DNA from: CAWIHA01 sp963835855
Lineage (GTDB): Bacteria > Acidobacteriota > Terriglobia > Bryobacterales > Bryobacteraceae
Length of the DNA stretch: 24,645 nucleotides
Assembly (NCBI GenBank): GCA_963835855.1
Contig: CAWIHA010000042.1
Location: 1-24,645, forward strand
Reading direction: 5' to 3'
Made by a program: the position numbers and the translations under genes. The number at the start of each line of letters is the position of its first letter. Within the stretch, counting starts at the first letter, position 1. The notes under the pieces were generated by a model that did no database searches, was not told the origin of the DNA, and saw only the letters and a list, made by a program, of their open reading frames with translations. Shown here piece by piece: positions 15,903 through 23,045 of the stretch.

Positions 15903-17139
15903 GGGTGCGCACCTCCACCGATCGCGCGTGCGCCTCGAGTCCTTCGGCGCGTGCCAGCGTGGTGATTGCGGGCGCCAATCGCGCCAGAGCCGCGGCGCTG
16001 AGCTGCTGGGTCGAAATCACCTTGACGAAATCGGTCACCGCGAGCCCGCCGCGAATGCGCGCTGCGCCGCTCGTTGGCAGCACATGATTCGGGCCGGAGA
16101 CGTAATCGCCGGCGGCCTCCGGGCTGTGCGGGCCGATGAACACGCTGCCCGCATGGCGAATCTGCTTCAGCAGCGACGCCTCGGGAATGCTCAAGTGCTC
16201 GGGGGCGAAGTCGTTCGCCAGCTCGATGGCCTCATCCGTCGAGCGCACCAGAACGATCGCGCTGTTGTTCGCGATTGCCCTCGAGGCGGTGGGCGCGGTC
16301 GGCAAATCGCGCAACTGCCGCTCGATCTCTTCGGCGATTGCTTGCGCGAGGGCGTGCGAAGTGGTCAGCAGGATCGCCGAGGCGTCGGCGTCGTGTTCAG
16401 CCTGGGCCAGCATGTCGGCCGCAAGCACGCGCGGGTTGCCGCCTTCGGCAATGATGAGGATCTCGGTCGGACCCGCGATGAAATCAATGCCCACTTCGCC
16501 CGCCAGCAGCTTCTTCGCCGCGGCCACATAGATGTTGCCTGGCCCGACGATCCGGTCCACCTTGGGAACGGTGCGCGTGCCGAAAGCAAACGCGGCGATA
16601 GCGTGCGCACCGCCCATCTGAAAAACGTCGGTGACCTCGAGCATTGCGGCGACGCCATAAATCGCGAGCAGCGGCCGCGGCGTGGCAACGCAAATGCGCC
16701 CAACCCCGGCAACCTGCGCGGGAACCACCGTCATCATCAATGTTGAAAGTAGGGGGTAACGGCCCGAAGGGATGTAGGCGGCAATAGCGTCTAGCGGGCG
16801 CACGATTTGCCCGAGACACAGGCCGGGCGCGATTTCCGCCGTCATGCGCTTCGGCAATTGCATCTCAGCAAAGACGCGGATGTTTTTGGATGCGGCGCGC
16901 ACGGCGGATTTCAGTTCGGGCGCCAGCCGGCGCGCCGCACGCTCCAGCTCCCGCGCGGGCACGCGCACGCCCGGGCGGTCCAGTCCGTCGAAACGGCGCG
17001 CATATTCGATCAGCGCTTTGTCGCCGCGCTTGCGCACGTCCGCGAGGATCGGCTGCACCGTCTCCTCGGCTTCGGTCATGCGCGCGGCCCGCCGCGTCAG
17101 CAGCCGCCCGGCTTTTGTGGAATCGATGATCCGGATCAT
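15895..17139 (-). CDS. hisD: HisD, histidinol dehydrogenase
   Basis: This gene encodes 414 residues. It oxidises histidinol to histidine in two NAD-dependent steps using Zn. Typical segments: AYIPSGRYPLLSTLMM, VGPGNIYVAAAKKLLAGEVGIDFIAGPTEILI, the Zn/catalytic region LAQAEHDADASAILLT, the catalytic Glu-His in NDFAPEHLSI, and GPNHVLPTSGAAR near the end. One point differs from most homologues: PSGRYPL instead of the common PGGxAxYPSS context. The start is an ATG four bases after the hisG stop; the end overlaps hisC by eight bases. Confidence 0.96.
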   Translation of the reverse strand: MIRIIDSTKAGRLLTRRAARMTEAEETVQPILADVRKRGDKALIEYARRFDGLDRPGVRVPARELERAARRLAPELKSAVRAASKNIRVFAEMQLPKRMTAEIAPGLCLGQIVRPLDAIAAYIPSGRYPLLSTLMMTVVPAQVAGVGRICVATPRPLLAIYGVAAMLEVTDVFQMGGAHAIAAFAFGTRTVPKVDRIVGPGNIYVAAAKKLLAGEVGIDFIAGPTEILIIAEGGNPRVLAADMLAQAEHDADASAILLTTSHALAQAIAEEIERQLRDLPTAPTASRAIANNSAIVLVRSTDEAIELANDFAPEHLSIPEASLLKQIRHAGSVFIGPHSPEAAGDYVSGPNHVLPTSGAARIRGGLAVTDFVKVISTQQLSAAALARLAPAITTLARAEGLEAHARSVEVRTRG

Positions 17140-17143
17140 GGCG

Positions 17144-18013
17144 CTACATCACGATCTTGTTGAGCGGATACTCGACAATGCCCTGCGCGCCCGCCTTCTT
17201 CAACCGTGGAATGATACTGCGCACCGTGGACTCGTCGAGGATGGTGTTCACCGCCAGCCATTCCTCGTCACTCAGGTGTGAAATGGTCGGCTTCTTCAGC
17301 GCGGGCAGCACCGCGAGCACCCCCCTCAGGCACTCCCGGTGTACGTTGAGCATCAGGCCCACCTTGCCCAGCGCATTGATCGCCCCCTCGAGCAGCATCT
17401 TCATGTCTTCGAGCTTGCGCCGCTTCCACTCGTCCCGCCAGGAATCGATGTTTGCGATGAGCTGCGTATTCGATTCGAGCACCGTCTCGATAATGCGCAG
17501 CTTGTTCGCGCGCAACGAGGAGCCGGTCTCGGTGACTTCCACAATCGCGTCGGCCAACTCGGGCGGCTTCACCTCCGTTGCGCCCCAACTGAACTCGACT
17601 TTTGCCTTGACTCCGTGCGCGGCCAGGTACCGCTTCGTCGTGCCGACCAGCTCGGTGGCGACGACTTTGCCTTCGAGATCCTTCACGGAGCGAAAGGGCG
17701 CTGCTTCGGGCACCGCGAGCACCCAGCGCACTTTGCCAAAGCTCTGCTTGGCATAAATCAGGTCGGCGACCGTCTCTACGTGCGCTTCGCATTCCTCGAC
17801 CCAGTCGCGGCCGGTCAGGCCGGCATCGAGGGCGCTGTCTTCGACATAACGCGCCATCTCCTGGGCGCGGATCAGCATGCACTCGATCTCCGGATCGTCG
17901 ATCGCGGGAAAATACGAGCGGCTGCTCGTGGTGATGTGGAAGCCGGCGCGGCGAAACAGATCAATGGTGGCGTTCTCGAGGCTGCCTTTCGGAATCCCGA
18001 GCTTCAGTTTCAT
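17144..18013 (-). CDS. hisG: HisG, ATP phosphoribosyltransferase, long form
   Basis: This gene encodes 289 residues. It is the first committed step, joining ATP and PRPP. The start LKLGIPKGSLENATIDLF, DAGLTGRDWVEE, the PRPP loop TETGSSLRANKLRIIETVLES and the region around TELVGTTKRYLAAHG fit the family. After about residue 208 an ACT-like regulatory domain begins (VGLMLNVHRECLRGVLAVLPAL), so this is the long HisG that works without HisZ and is normally inhibited by histidine. Enzyme-level feedback would therefore complement the leader attenuator upstream. The ATG overlaps the hisI stop (ATGA). Confidence 0.96.
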   Translation of the reverse strand: MKLKLGIPKGSLENATIDLFRRAGFHITTSSRSYFPAIDDPEIECMLIRAQEMARYVEDSALDAGLTGRDWVEECEAHVETVADLIYAKQSFGKVRWVLAVPEAAPFRSVKDLEGKVVATELVGTTKRYLAAHGVKAKVEFSWGATEVKPPELADAIVEVTETGSSLRANKLRIIETVLESNTQLIANIDSWRDEWKRRKLEDMKMLLEGAINALGKVGLMLNVHRECLRGVLAVLPALKKPTISHLSDEEWLAVNTILDESTVRSIIPRLKKAGAQGIVEYPLNKIVM

Positions 18014-18390
18014 GGTCTTCTCCCGTATACCGTTTCAGGATCGTACGCGCGGCTCTCCGATTCCACCCAGCGCCCGTCTTCGAGATGGCGATAGAAACAG
18101 CTCGCGTAGCCGTTGTGGCAGACCCCCGGTCCTAGCGCCTCCACCCGCACCAGCAGCGAGTCCTGGTCGCAATCGGTCAAGATCTCTTTGACCACCAGCC
18201 GGTGCCCCGAGCTTTCGCCCTTCATCCATAGCTTGCCGCGCGTGCGGCTGAAGAACGTGGCAAAGCCCGTCTCGATGGTTTTCCGAAACGATTCCTCGTT
18301 CATGAACCCGAGCATCAACACGCGGCCGGTGGCATGGTCCTGAATGACCGCCGGCACCAAGCCGTTCAGCTTCGTGAAATCCAGATCCAT
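18010..18390 (-). CDS. hisI: HisI, phosphoribosyl-AMP cyclohydrolase (no HisE domain)
   Basis: This gene encodes 126 residues. It opens the adenine ring of PR-AMP. Motifs: VLMLGFMNEESFRKTIETG, FFSRTRGKLWMKGESSGH, the acidic metal site LTDCDQDSLLV, and the zinc cysteines in GPGVCHNGYASCFYR. The protein ends soon after, so the HisE pyrophosphohydrolase domain found fused in many bacteria is absent, and no separate hisE lies in the window. It is the first structural gene of the operon, preceded by AGGTG about six bases from the ATG and by the attenuator hairpin at 18402-18431. Confidence 0.96.
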   Translation of the reverse strand: MDLDFTKLNGLVPAVIQDHATGRVLMLGFMNEESFRKTIETGFATFFSRTRGKLWMKGESSGHRLVVKEILTDCDQDSLLVRVEALGPGVCHNGYASCFYRHLEDGRWVESESRAYDPETVYGRRP

Positions 18391-18401
18391 CCTCTACACC
18401 T

Positions 18402-18431
18402 AACAAAAAGCCCGCCTTCGACCGGCGGGCT
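18402..18431 (-). terminator. Attenuator terminator of the his leader
   Basis: On the minus strand, AGCCCGCC (18424-18431) pairs with GGCGGGCT (18409-18416) in a perfect 8-bp GC-rich stem with a 7-base loop, followed directly by TTTTTGTT. It is a textbook intrinsic terminator, placed between the leader peptide and hisI. Confidence 0.88.
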
Positions 18432-18495
18432 CCCTTTCCGATGTTGTTCTTAAGAATGCCCAGAAATCAGCCCGCCGCCTGATTCGGCTCCGAAT
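18424..18495 (-). promoter_or_regulatory. Antiterminator and pause hairpin of the his attenuator
   Basis: GGCGGGCT at 18469-18476 (minus strand) is an exact copy of the 3' arm of the terminator, so it can pair instead with the 5' arm at 18424-18431 and block the terminator. It overlaps the last codons and the stop of the leader ORF, so a ribosome finishing the leader hides it and termination follows; a ribosome stalled at the His codons leaves it free. A further perfect hairpin, ATTCGG/CCGAAT (18482-18495), lies between the His codons and this segment and could act as the pause or protector structure. Confidence 0.8.
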
Positions 18496-18532
18496 GATGA
18501 CGATGATGGGCAGCGACGGACACGACTCGCAT
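18467..18532 (-). CDS. hisL: his operon leader peptide
   Basis: This ORF encodes 21 residues, starting ATG at 18530-18532 (MRVVSVAA) and ending TGA at 18467-18469. Residues 9-13 are His-His-Arg-His-His, all four His codons being CAT (18494-18499 and 18503-18508). It has no long upstream leader: the TATACT box at 18542-18547 places the transcript start about four bases before the ATG, so translation may be nearly leaderless. It precedes the attenuator hairpin and hisI on the same strand. The product has no function of its own; ribosome speed over the His codons senses charged tRNA-His. A longer frame covers the same bases on this strand but has no such logic. Confidence 0.85.
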   Translation of the reverse strand: MRVVSVAAHHRHHSEPNQAAG

Positions 18533-18541
18533 GGATTCATA

Positions 18542-18547
18542 AGTATA
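18542..18547 (-). promoter_or_regulatory. Extended -10 promoter of the his operon
   Basis: TATACT preceded by TGC gives an extended -10 element (TGCTATACT). No good -35 box is seen at 16-18 bases, as is usual for extended -10 promoters. The transcript would begin near 18535, just before the leader ATG. Confidence 0.55.
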
Positions 18548-18644
18548 GCAGGAAAAGAACTGGTGAAGTGGACGGGATTAAGAATCGTACCGCGGGTGCG
18601 GACCGGCCGGGCGGAACTCGGCGCAAAATACCCATCGACACCAC

Positions 18645-18672
18645 TTGACACTACCGCCCGGCGAAGTACAAT
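18645..18672 (+). promoter_or_regulatory. Sigma70 promoter of the MerR-type gene
   Basis: TTGACA (18645-18650, perfect consensus) and TACAAT (18667-18672) are separated by 16 bases. Transcription should start near 18679, leaving about 35 bases before the ATG at 18715. It is divergent from the his promoter about 100 bp away. Confidence 0.65.
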
Positions 18673-18700
18673 CTTACAGGCGGCTATTTTTCCCCGAAAC

Positions 18701-18712
18701 GGAAGCGCTTCC
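18701..18712. promoter_or_regulatory. Perfect 12-bp palindrome in the merR-type 5' leader
   Basis: GGAAGCGCTTCC is fully self-complementary and lies between the transcript start and the ATG. It could be an operator for autoregulation. In RNA the same bases would sequester GGAAG, the only plausible Shine-Dalgarno sequence. Both are inference. Confidence 0.4.
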
Positions 18713-18714
18713 CC

Positions 18715-19218
18715 ATGTTCAAAACAAAAAAGGTACGCCCTGCTTCGATCCCCCCGGCCGAGGCTTACTCTTCAACCGAGGTTGCCCGCGTCGCCACTGT
18801 CAGTCTGCGGCAGTTGCAGTGGTGGGACGAGCAGCACGTCGTGTCGCCCCTCCACCAGGGGCACAAGCGGATCTATTCGCCGGAACAGGCCGTTGAGGTC
18901 ACAGTGATTGCCGAGCTGCGCCGCAAGGGTTTCTCGCTCCAGAAGATCCGGCGCGTCTTACGCTATCTGCAACGCGAGATGGGGCGGCGGTTGAGTGACG
19001 TCCTTGCGAACCAGTCGGACCTCCATCTGCTGACAGACGGCAAATCCATTTACGTTGAGGACAGTCACGACCGGATCATAGACATCCTGAAGAACGCGCG
19101 CCAGCCGATGTTCTTGGTTTGCGTGAGCGACCAGGTGCGCCGCCTGGGCGGGCCCGCAAAGAAGCCCGCGAAGCCGGAAACCTCGGGCGTTGCCGTACGC
19201 CGCGCCCGGGCCATGTGA
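18715..19218 (+). CDS. MerR-family DNA-binding regulator
   Basis: This gene encodes 167 residues. After a basic lead the winged-helix domain is clear: YSSTEVARVATVSLRQLQWWDEQHVVSPLHQGHKRIYSPEQAVEV (about 18-61), followed by the second helical pair LRRKGFSLQKIRRVLRYLQREMG (about 67-90). The C-terminal part (about 95-150) lacks the long coiled coil and metal cysteines of classical MerR and instead has a compact segment LLTDGKSIYVEDSHDRIIDILKN, then a basic Lys/Pro/Arg tail. The ligand is unknown. It is transcribed away from the his operon from a strong promoter, with a palindrome just before the start. A role in his control is possible from position but there is no direct sign. Confidence 0.8.
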   Translation: MFKTKKVRPASIPPAEAYSSTEVARVATVSLRQLQWWDEQHVVSPLHQGHKRIYSPEQAVEVTVIAELRRKGFSLQKIRRVLRYLQREMGRRLSDVLANQSDLHLLTDGKSIYVEDSHDRIIDILKNARQPMFLVCVSDQVRRLGGPAKKPAKPETSGVAVRRARAM

Positions 19219-19334
19219 GGACAGCTCATAGCCGCTGGCATGCAGCCCGTGAGCGAGGACGCCCAGCCACTTGATCCGGCGGCTTCCCGGGCTGCGAGCG
19301 ACGAGCGGCCGCCATACAAGCTATAGGCCGCTGC

Positions 19335-19343
19335 TGCTATACT
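19335..19343 (+). promoter_or_regulatory. Possible extended -10 promoter of the S41 protease
   Basis: TGCTATACT is identical to the extended -10 element proposed for the his leader. No clear -35 box is seen. The rest of the 156-bp gap after the MerR-type gene shows no other feature. Confidence 0.4.
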
Positions 19344-19374
19344 GGACTTCAGGATCGCTGGAGACATCGACTAG

Positions 19375-20976
19375 ATGCATCGCCGCCGCCGTTCTGTTTT
19401 TATCTACCCGGTCATTATCCTTGCCTGTTCTCTTATTGGAGGGGTCTACGGGCCCAACCTGACGAGCGCCGCCGCAGCCGCGTCCTCCGAAGACGACACC
19501 AAGGCCAGCGTCAACACCTTCACGAAGATTTACGCAATCACCGAACAGAATTTCGCCGACCCGCTCAATCCGGACAAGGCGATTTACAAGGGCGCGATTC
19601 CGGGTATGCTGCGGACGCTTGACCCGCACTCCAGCTTTTTCGACCCTCGCGAATTTCAACTTTTGCGCGAGGATCAGCGCGGCCATTATTACGGCGTTGG
19701 CATGACCATCGGGCCGAGCCGCACGGGAAACGGAAGAACGATCGTGATCTCTCCTTTCCCCGCCTCGCCGGCGTACAAAGCCGGCATCCGTCCGGGCGAC
19801 ACGATTCTGGCGGTGGATGACAAGCCGACCGACAAGCTGACGATGAACGAAGTTGCGGACGCACTGAAAGGCCCGCGTGGCACGCATGTGAAGGTTACCA
19901 TTGGCCGCGAAGGCAGCGATGCGCCGCTGATTTTCGACATCATCCGCGATGAGATCCCGCGCAAGACCGTTCAGGACGCGTTCTGGCTCAAGCCGGGCAT
20001 CGCATATCTTGACGTTGAGTCGTTCAACGAGAACACAAGTCACGAGATGGAGGAGAACCTGCGGCGGCTCGGAGAAGACGAAATCAAGGGCCTGGTCCTC
20101 GATTTGCGAAATGATCCCGGCGGATTGCTGAACGAGGGCGTCGCCGTCGCGGGGCGATTCCTCCGTAAGGGGCAGGTCATCGTTTCGCATCGCGGCCGGG
20201 CTTCGGCCGAGAAGTCGTACACCGCGAAACCGGGCAACAGCGCGCATGATTACCCCATCGTGGTGCTGGTGAATCGGTATTCGGCTTCGGCTGCGGAAAT
20301 TGTGGCCGGCGCGCTGCAAGATCACGACCGCGCTTGGATCCTCGGCGAAAACACGTTCGGCAAGGGATTGGTGCAGACGGTTTACCCGCTTGCAGAGAAC
20401 ACCGGCCTTGCGCTTACGACCGCACGCTACTACACTCCGAGCGGCAGGCTCATACAGCGCGACTACGCCAACGTCTCGTTCTACGATTACTACTTCCGGA
20501 AGGCAACGGACACTAAGAACCTGCTCGACGCTAAGTCAACCGACAGCGGCCGGACCGTGTACGGCGGCAACGGCATTAATCCGGATGAAAAGTACACCGA
20601 GCCCAAGCTCGACCCGCTTCAAACGCAATTAAGGCGCAAATTCGCCTTTTTCAACTTCGCTTCCCGCTATTTGGGAACACACAACGAGAAGCTGCCGAGA
20701 GGCTGGTCTCCAGATCAGAACATCGTCGAAGAGTTTCGGCAGTACATGCTCGATCAGGGCGTCGACTTTTCCGGGACGGAGTTCGCGAGGGACCTCGACT
20801 GGATCAAGCTCGAGTTGAAACGTGAGATGTACTCGAGCGCTTTCGGAATGGATGACGCCAGCCGGCTGAACGTCGAGACCGATCCCGAGGTGGCGAAAGC
20901 AGTGGACGCGATGCCGAAGGCCCGCGCGCTGCTCGAGACGGCCAAGCGCATCATCGCCCAGCGGGTCAACAAGTAA
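19375..20976 (+). CDS. S41 C-terminal processing protease (CtpA/Prc family)
   Basis: This gene encodes 533 residues. It starts with a basic stretch and one hydrophobic segment (RRRRSVFIYPVIILACSLIGG), an uncleaved anchor or signal peptide, so it acts in the periplasm. A cap region and TLDPHSSFFDPREF lead to a PDZ domain (about 100-190; YYGVGMTIG, AGIRPGDTILAVDDK). The peptidase core has GIAYLDVESFNENTSHEMEE, LVLDLRNDPGG, the catalytic Ser305 in NRYSASAAEIVAGALQ and Lys330 in GENTFGKGLVQT, with the 25-residue spacing usual for the Ser/Lys dyad. The C-terminal 130 residues are an added helical domain. Such enzymes trim or degrade exported proteins from the C-terminus. The ATG has GGAG about 11 bases upstream. 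Confidence 0.93.
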   Translation: MHRRRRSVFIYPVIILACSLIGGVYGPNLTSAAAAASSEDDTKASVNTFTKIYAITEQNFADPLNPDKAIYKGAIPGMLRTLDPHSSFFDPREFQLLREDQRGHYYGVGMTIGPSRTGNGRTIVISPFPASPAYKAGIRPGDTILAVDDKPTDKLTMNEVADALKGPRGTHVKVTIGREGSDAPLIFDIIRDEIPRKTVQDAFWLKPGIAYLDVESFNENTSHEMEENLRRLGEDEIKGLVLDLRNDPGGLLNEGVAVAGRFLRKGQVIVSHRGRASAEKSYTAKPGNSAHDYPIVVLVNRYSASAAEIVAGALQDHDRAWILGENTFGKGLVQTVYPLAENTGLALTTARYYTPSGRLIQRDYANVSFYDYYFRKATDTKNLLDAKSTDSGRTVYGGNGINPDEKYTEPKLDPLQTQLRRKFAFFNFASRYLGTHNEKLPRGWSPDQNIVEEFRQYMLDQGVDFSGTEFARDLDWIKLELKREMYSSAFGMDDASRLNVETDPEVAKAVDAMPKARALLETAKRIIAQRVNK

Positions 20977-20988
20977 TAAGATCGTTGT

Positions 20989-21099
20989 TGCGGAGCGCTG
21001 ATCGGGCCGAGAGGCCGGCCCACCAAGGGAACAATGCACGGCCGTTCGGTGACGCGAGCGAGTGCGGCCGGCCGGACTCGCATGCTGGTGCGCTCCGCA
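20989..21099. repeat. Nested inverted repeats upstream of guaA
   Basis: TGCGGAGCGC (20989-20998) and GCGCTCCGCA (21090-21099) are a perfect 10-bp inverted pair enclosing 91 bases. Inside are two copies of the palindrome GGCCGGCC and a GGCC-GAGA-GGCC hairpin. It could be a terminator/structured leader or a REP- or MITE-like element. No transposase or target duplication is visible. Confidence 0.4.
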
Positions 21100-21124
21100 T
21101 GACTCCCAAGATCTACGATCAGCA

Positions 21125-22901
21125 ATGAGCGCATACTCTCCCGAACCCCAGATCACAGTCCTTGACGCAGGCGGGCAATATTGCCACCTGATCGCGCGCA
21201 AAGTGCGCGAGCTGGGCGTCTACGCCGATGTCGCGCCGAGCGGCACACCCGCGCACAGCTTGGCGGGGCGCAGGGGAATCATCATCTCCGGTGGCCCGAG
21301 CAGCGTGTACGAGACGGGCAGCCCCACGGTCGATCCCGCCATCTTCAGCCTCGGTGTGCCGGTGCTCGGTATCTGCTACGGCTTGCAGCTCATGGCGCAC
21401 CTGCTCGGCGGCGCGGTCGAGCGCGGTGAAAAGGGCGAGTACGGTCTCGCGTTTCTCGACCGGATCGCGGACGCGCCTTTATTCGCCGGCCTGGCGCCGG
21501 GACGCCAACAGGTCTGGATGAGCCACCGCGATACGGTGCGCGGGGTTCCGCCTGGCTTCCAGGTGCTGGGGAAAACGGAGGCGTGCGCTGTTGCCGCGAT
21601 GGGCGATCGCGGCCGCGCGCTTTACGGCGTGCAGTTTCATCCCGAAGTCGTACACACCTGCCAGGGCAAGCAGATCCTCGAAAACTTCATCCTCCGCATT
21701 TCGGCCTGCGAGAAGAGCTGGAACCCCAAGGAGAGGATCCCTCTCATCAACCGCCGCATTCACGAGGTGGCCGGCGGCCGCAATGTTTTCTTTTTCGTGA
21801 GTGGCGGCGTGGACTCGTCGGTGGCGTTCACGCTCTGCCTGCGCGCGCTCGGCTCAGATCGCGTCCGCGGCATCTACGTCGATACCGGCCTCATGCGCGA
21901 GGGAGAGACTGAGTTCGTCCGCCGCACCTTTGACCGGATCGCCGCCGGCGCCGTGTTCATCGATCCGGCGGAGTCCCGTTTCCTGAAAGCGCTCGAGGGC
22001 GTGCGCGATCCGGAGCAGAAGCGCCGTATCATCGGCGAGGAGTTTGTACGCGTCCAGGAAGAGATCATCGAGGCTGGGCACTTCCTCGAAAGCGACTGGA
22101 TCCTCGGCCAGGGCACGATCTATCCGGATACGATCGAATCCGGCGGCACAGCAAATGCAGCGGTCATCAAGACACATCATAACCGCGTGGACGGCATCCA
22201 GCGTCTCATCGAGAGCAGCCGCATCATCGAGCCCCTCGAGCTCGTTCTATAAGGACGAGGTGCGCGAGATTGGCGGGGAGCTTGGCCTCCCGCAGGAACT
22301 GCTCCAGCGGCATCCCTTCCCCGGCCCGGGCCTGGCGATCCGCTGCCTTTGCTCGGAGATCGAGGCGCCAGTCGAACGCGCCGAGGGCGGCTGGCTCATT
22401 CCCGTGCGCTCGGTCGGCGTGCAGGGGGATTCGCGAAGCTACCGGCCGGTGCTCGCCTTGGACTCCCCATCACAGACGGACCTGCATGACATCGCAACCG
22501 AGCTGATCAACCGCGCCGCCGACATCAACCGCGTCGTTGCGTTGGTGGAGAGCCGCGCACCGCTCGAGTCTCTTCGCATCTTCGCAAGCTCGCTTTCTGC
22601 GGGGCGCCTGGCGCGATTGCGTCATGCCGATGCCACCGTGCGCCGCCTCTCGCACGCAAGCGGCTTCGATCGCCAGATTTGGCAATTCCCCGTGATTTTG
22701 ATTCCGCTAGGTCTCGGGGACAGGCCCGACTCCGTCGTGCTGCGCCCCGTCGATTCCGTGGACGGCATGACAGCGCGCTCCGTGCCAATGGACGACGCCC
22801 TACTCCGCGAGATGACGCGCGAGCTACTCCAGATCGAAGGCGTCTCGGCGGTCTTCTACGACCTGACGCACAAGCCTCCGGGCACCATCGAGTGGGAGTG
22901 A
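21125..22901 (+). CDS. guaA: GMP synthase, long eukaryote-type form, one frameshift
   Basis: This enzyme aminates XMP to GMP using glutamine and ATP. From the ATG at 21125 the glutaminase domain shows C84 in LGICYGLQL and H172/E174 in VQFHPEV. The ATP-pyrophosphatase P-loop is SGGVDSS (226-232), followed by GQGTIYPDTIES, KTHHN and HPFPGPGLAIR. With one extra base among 22244-22246 removed, the protein is about 591 residues, longer than the usual 510-525. The C-terminus (VRSVGVQGDSRSY, VILIPLG, and the end YDLTHKPPGTIEWE) matches the human GMPS type with its extended dimerisation domain. As written, the first frame stops at 22252 after EPLELVL, and the second frame resumes YKDEVREIGGELGLP. Because the gene is usually essential outside rich medium, a sequence error is likely. 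Confidence 0.9.
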
Positions 22902-22939
22902 GTTCATATTTCCCTAAAGTGTACGTACAGAGTTGACAG

Positions 22940-23041
22940 ATGTACATGCTGATCGTCGCCAACGCAAGAGCGAATGGCGAGGCCATGCTCATCACAGCGG
23001 ACACGACAATCCGACAAAACTATCCGAGGGCGGTCTGGTAA
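22940..23041 (+). pseudogene. Remnant of a VapC-like PIN-domain toxin (C-terminus)
   Basis: This is a 33-codon frame. Its sequence MLIVANARANGEAMLITAD followed by TIRQNYPRAVW follows the end of COG3744-type PIN toxins, where a block such as D-RLLIAQA...G..L.T.D..I..Y....W closes the domain. The catalytic N-terminal part and the antitoxin are missing; a stop codon lies two codons before the ATG. It is a short decayed fragment between guaA and the end of mutL. Recognition is by pattern only. Confidence 0.35.
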
Positions 23042-23045
23042 GCGG

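Noticed and set aside
15619..16746. 375-codon plus-strand ORF across hisC/hisD
   Set aside because: Arg/His/Gly-rich antisense shadow of two well-conserved genes, as are the long antisense frames at 4547-5239 and 10678-11370.
18400..18651. Minus-strand ORF of 83 codons overlapping the his leader
   Set aside because: No recognisable protein. The other frame contains the His-rich leader, terminator and antiterminator, which explain the region much better.
18391..18714. T-box or riboswitch upstream of hisI
   Set aside because: No T-box sequence or specifier stem; the leader peptide with exclusive hairpins accounts for the region.
19321..20325. 334-codon minus-strand ORF opposite the S41 protease
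   Set aside because: The protease reads as a complete conserved family on the other strand; this frame has no recognisable domain.
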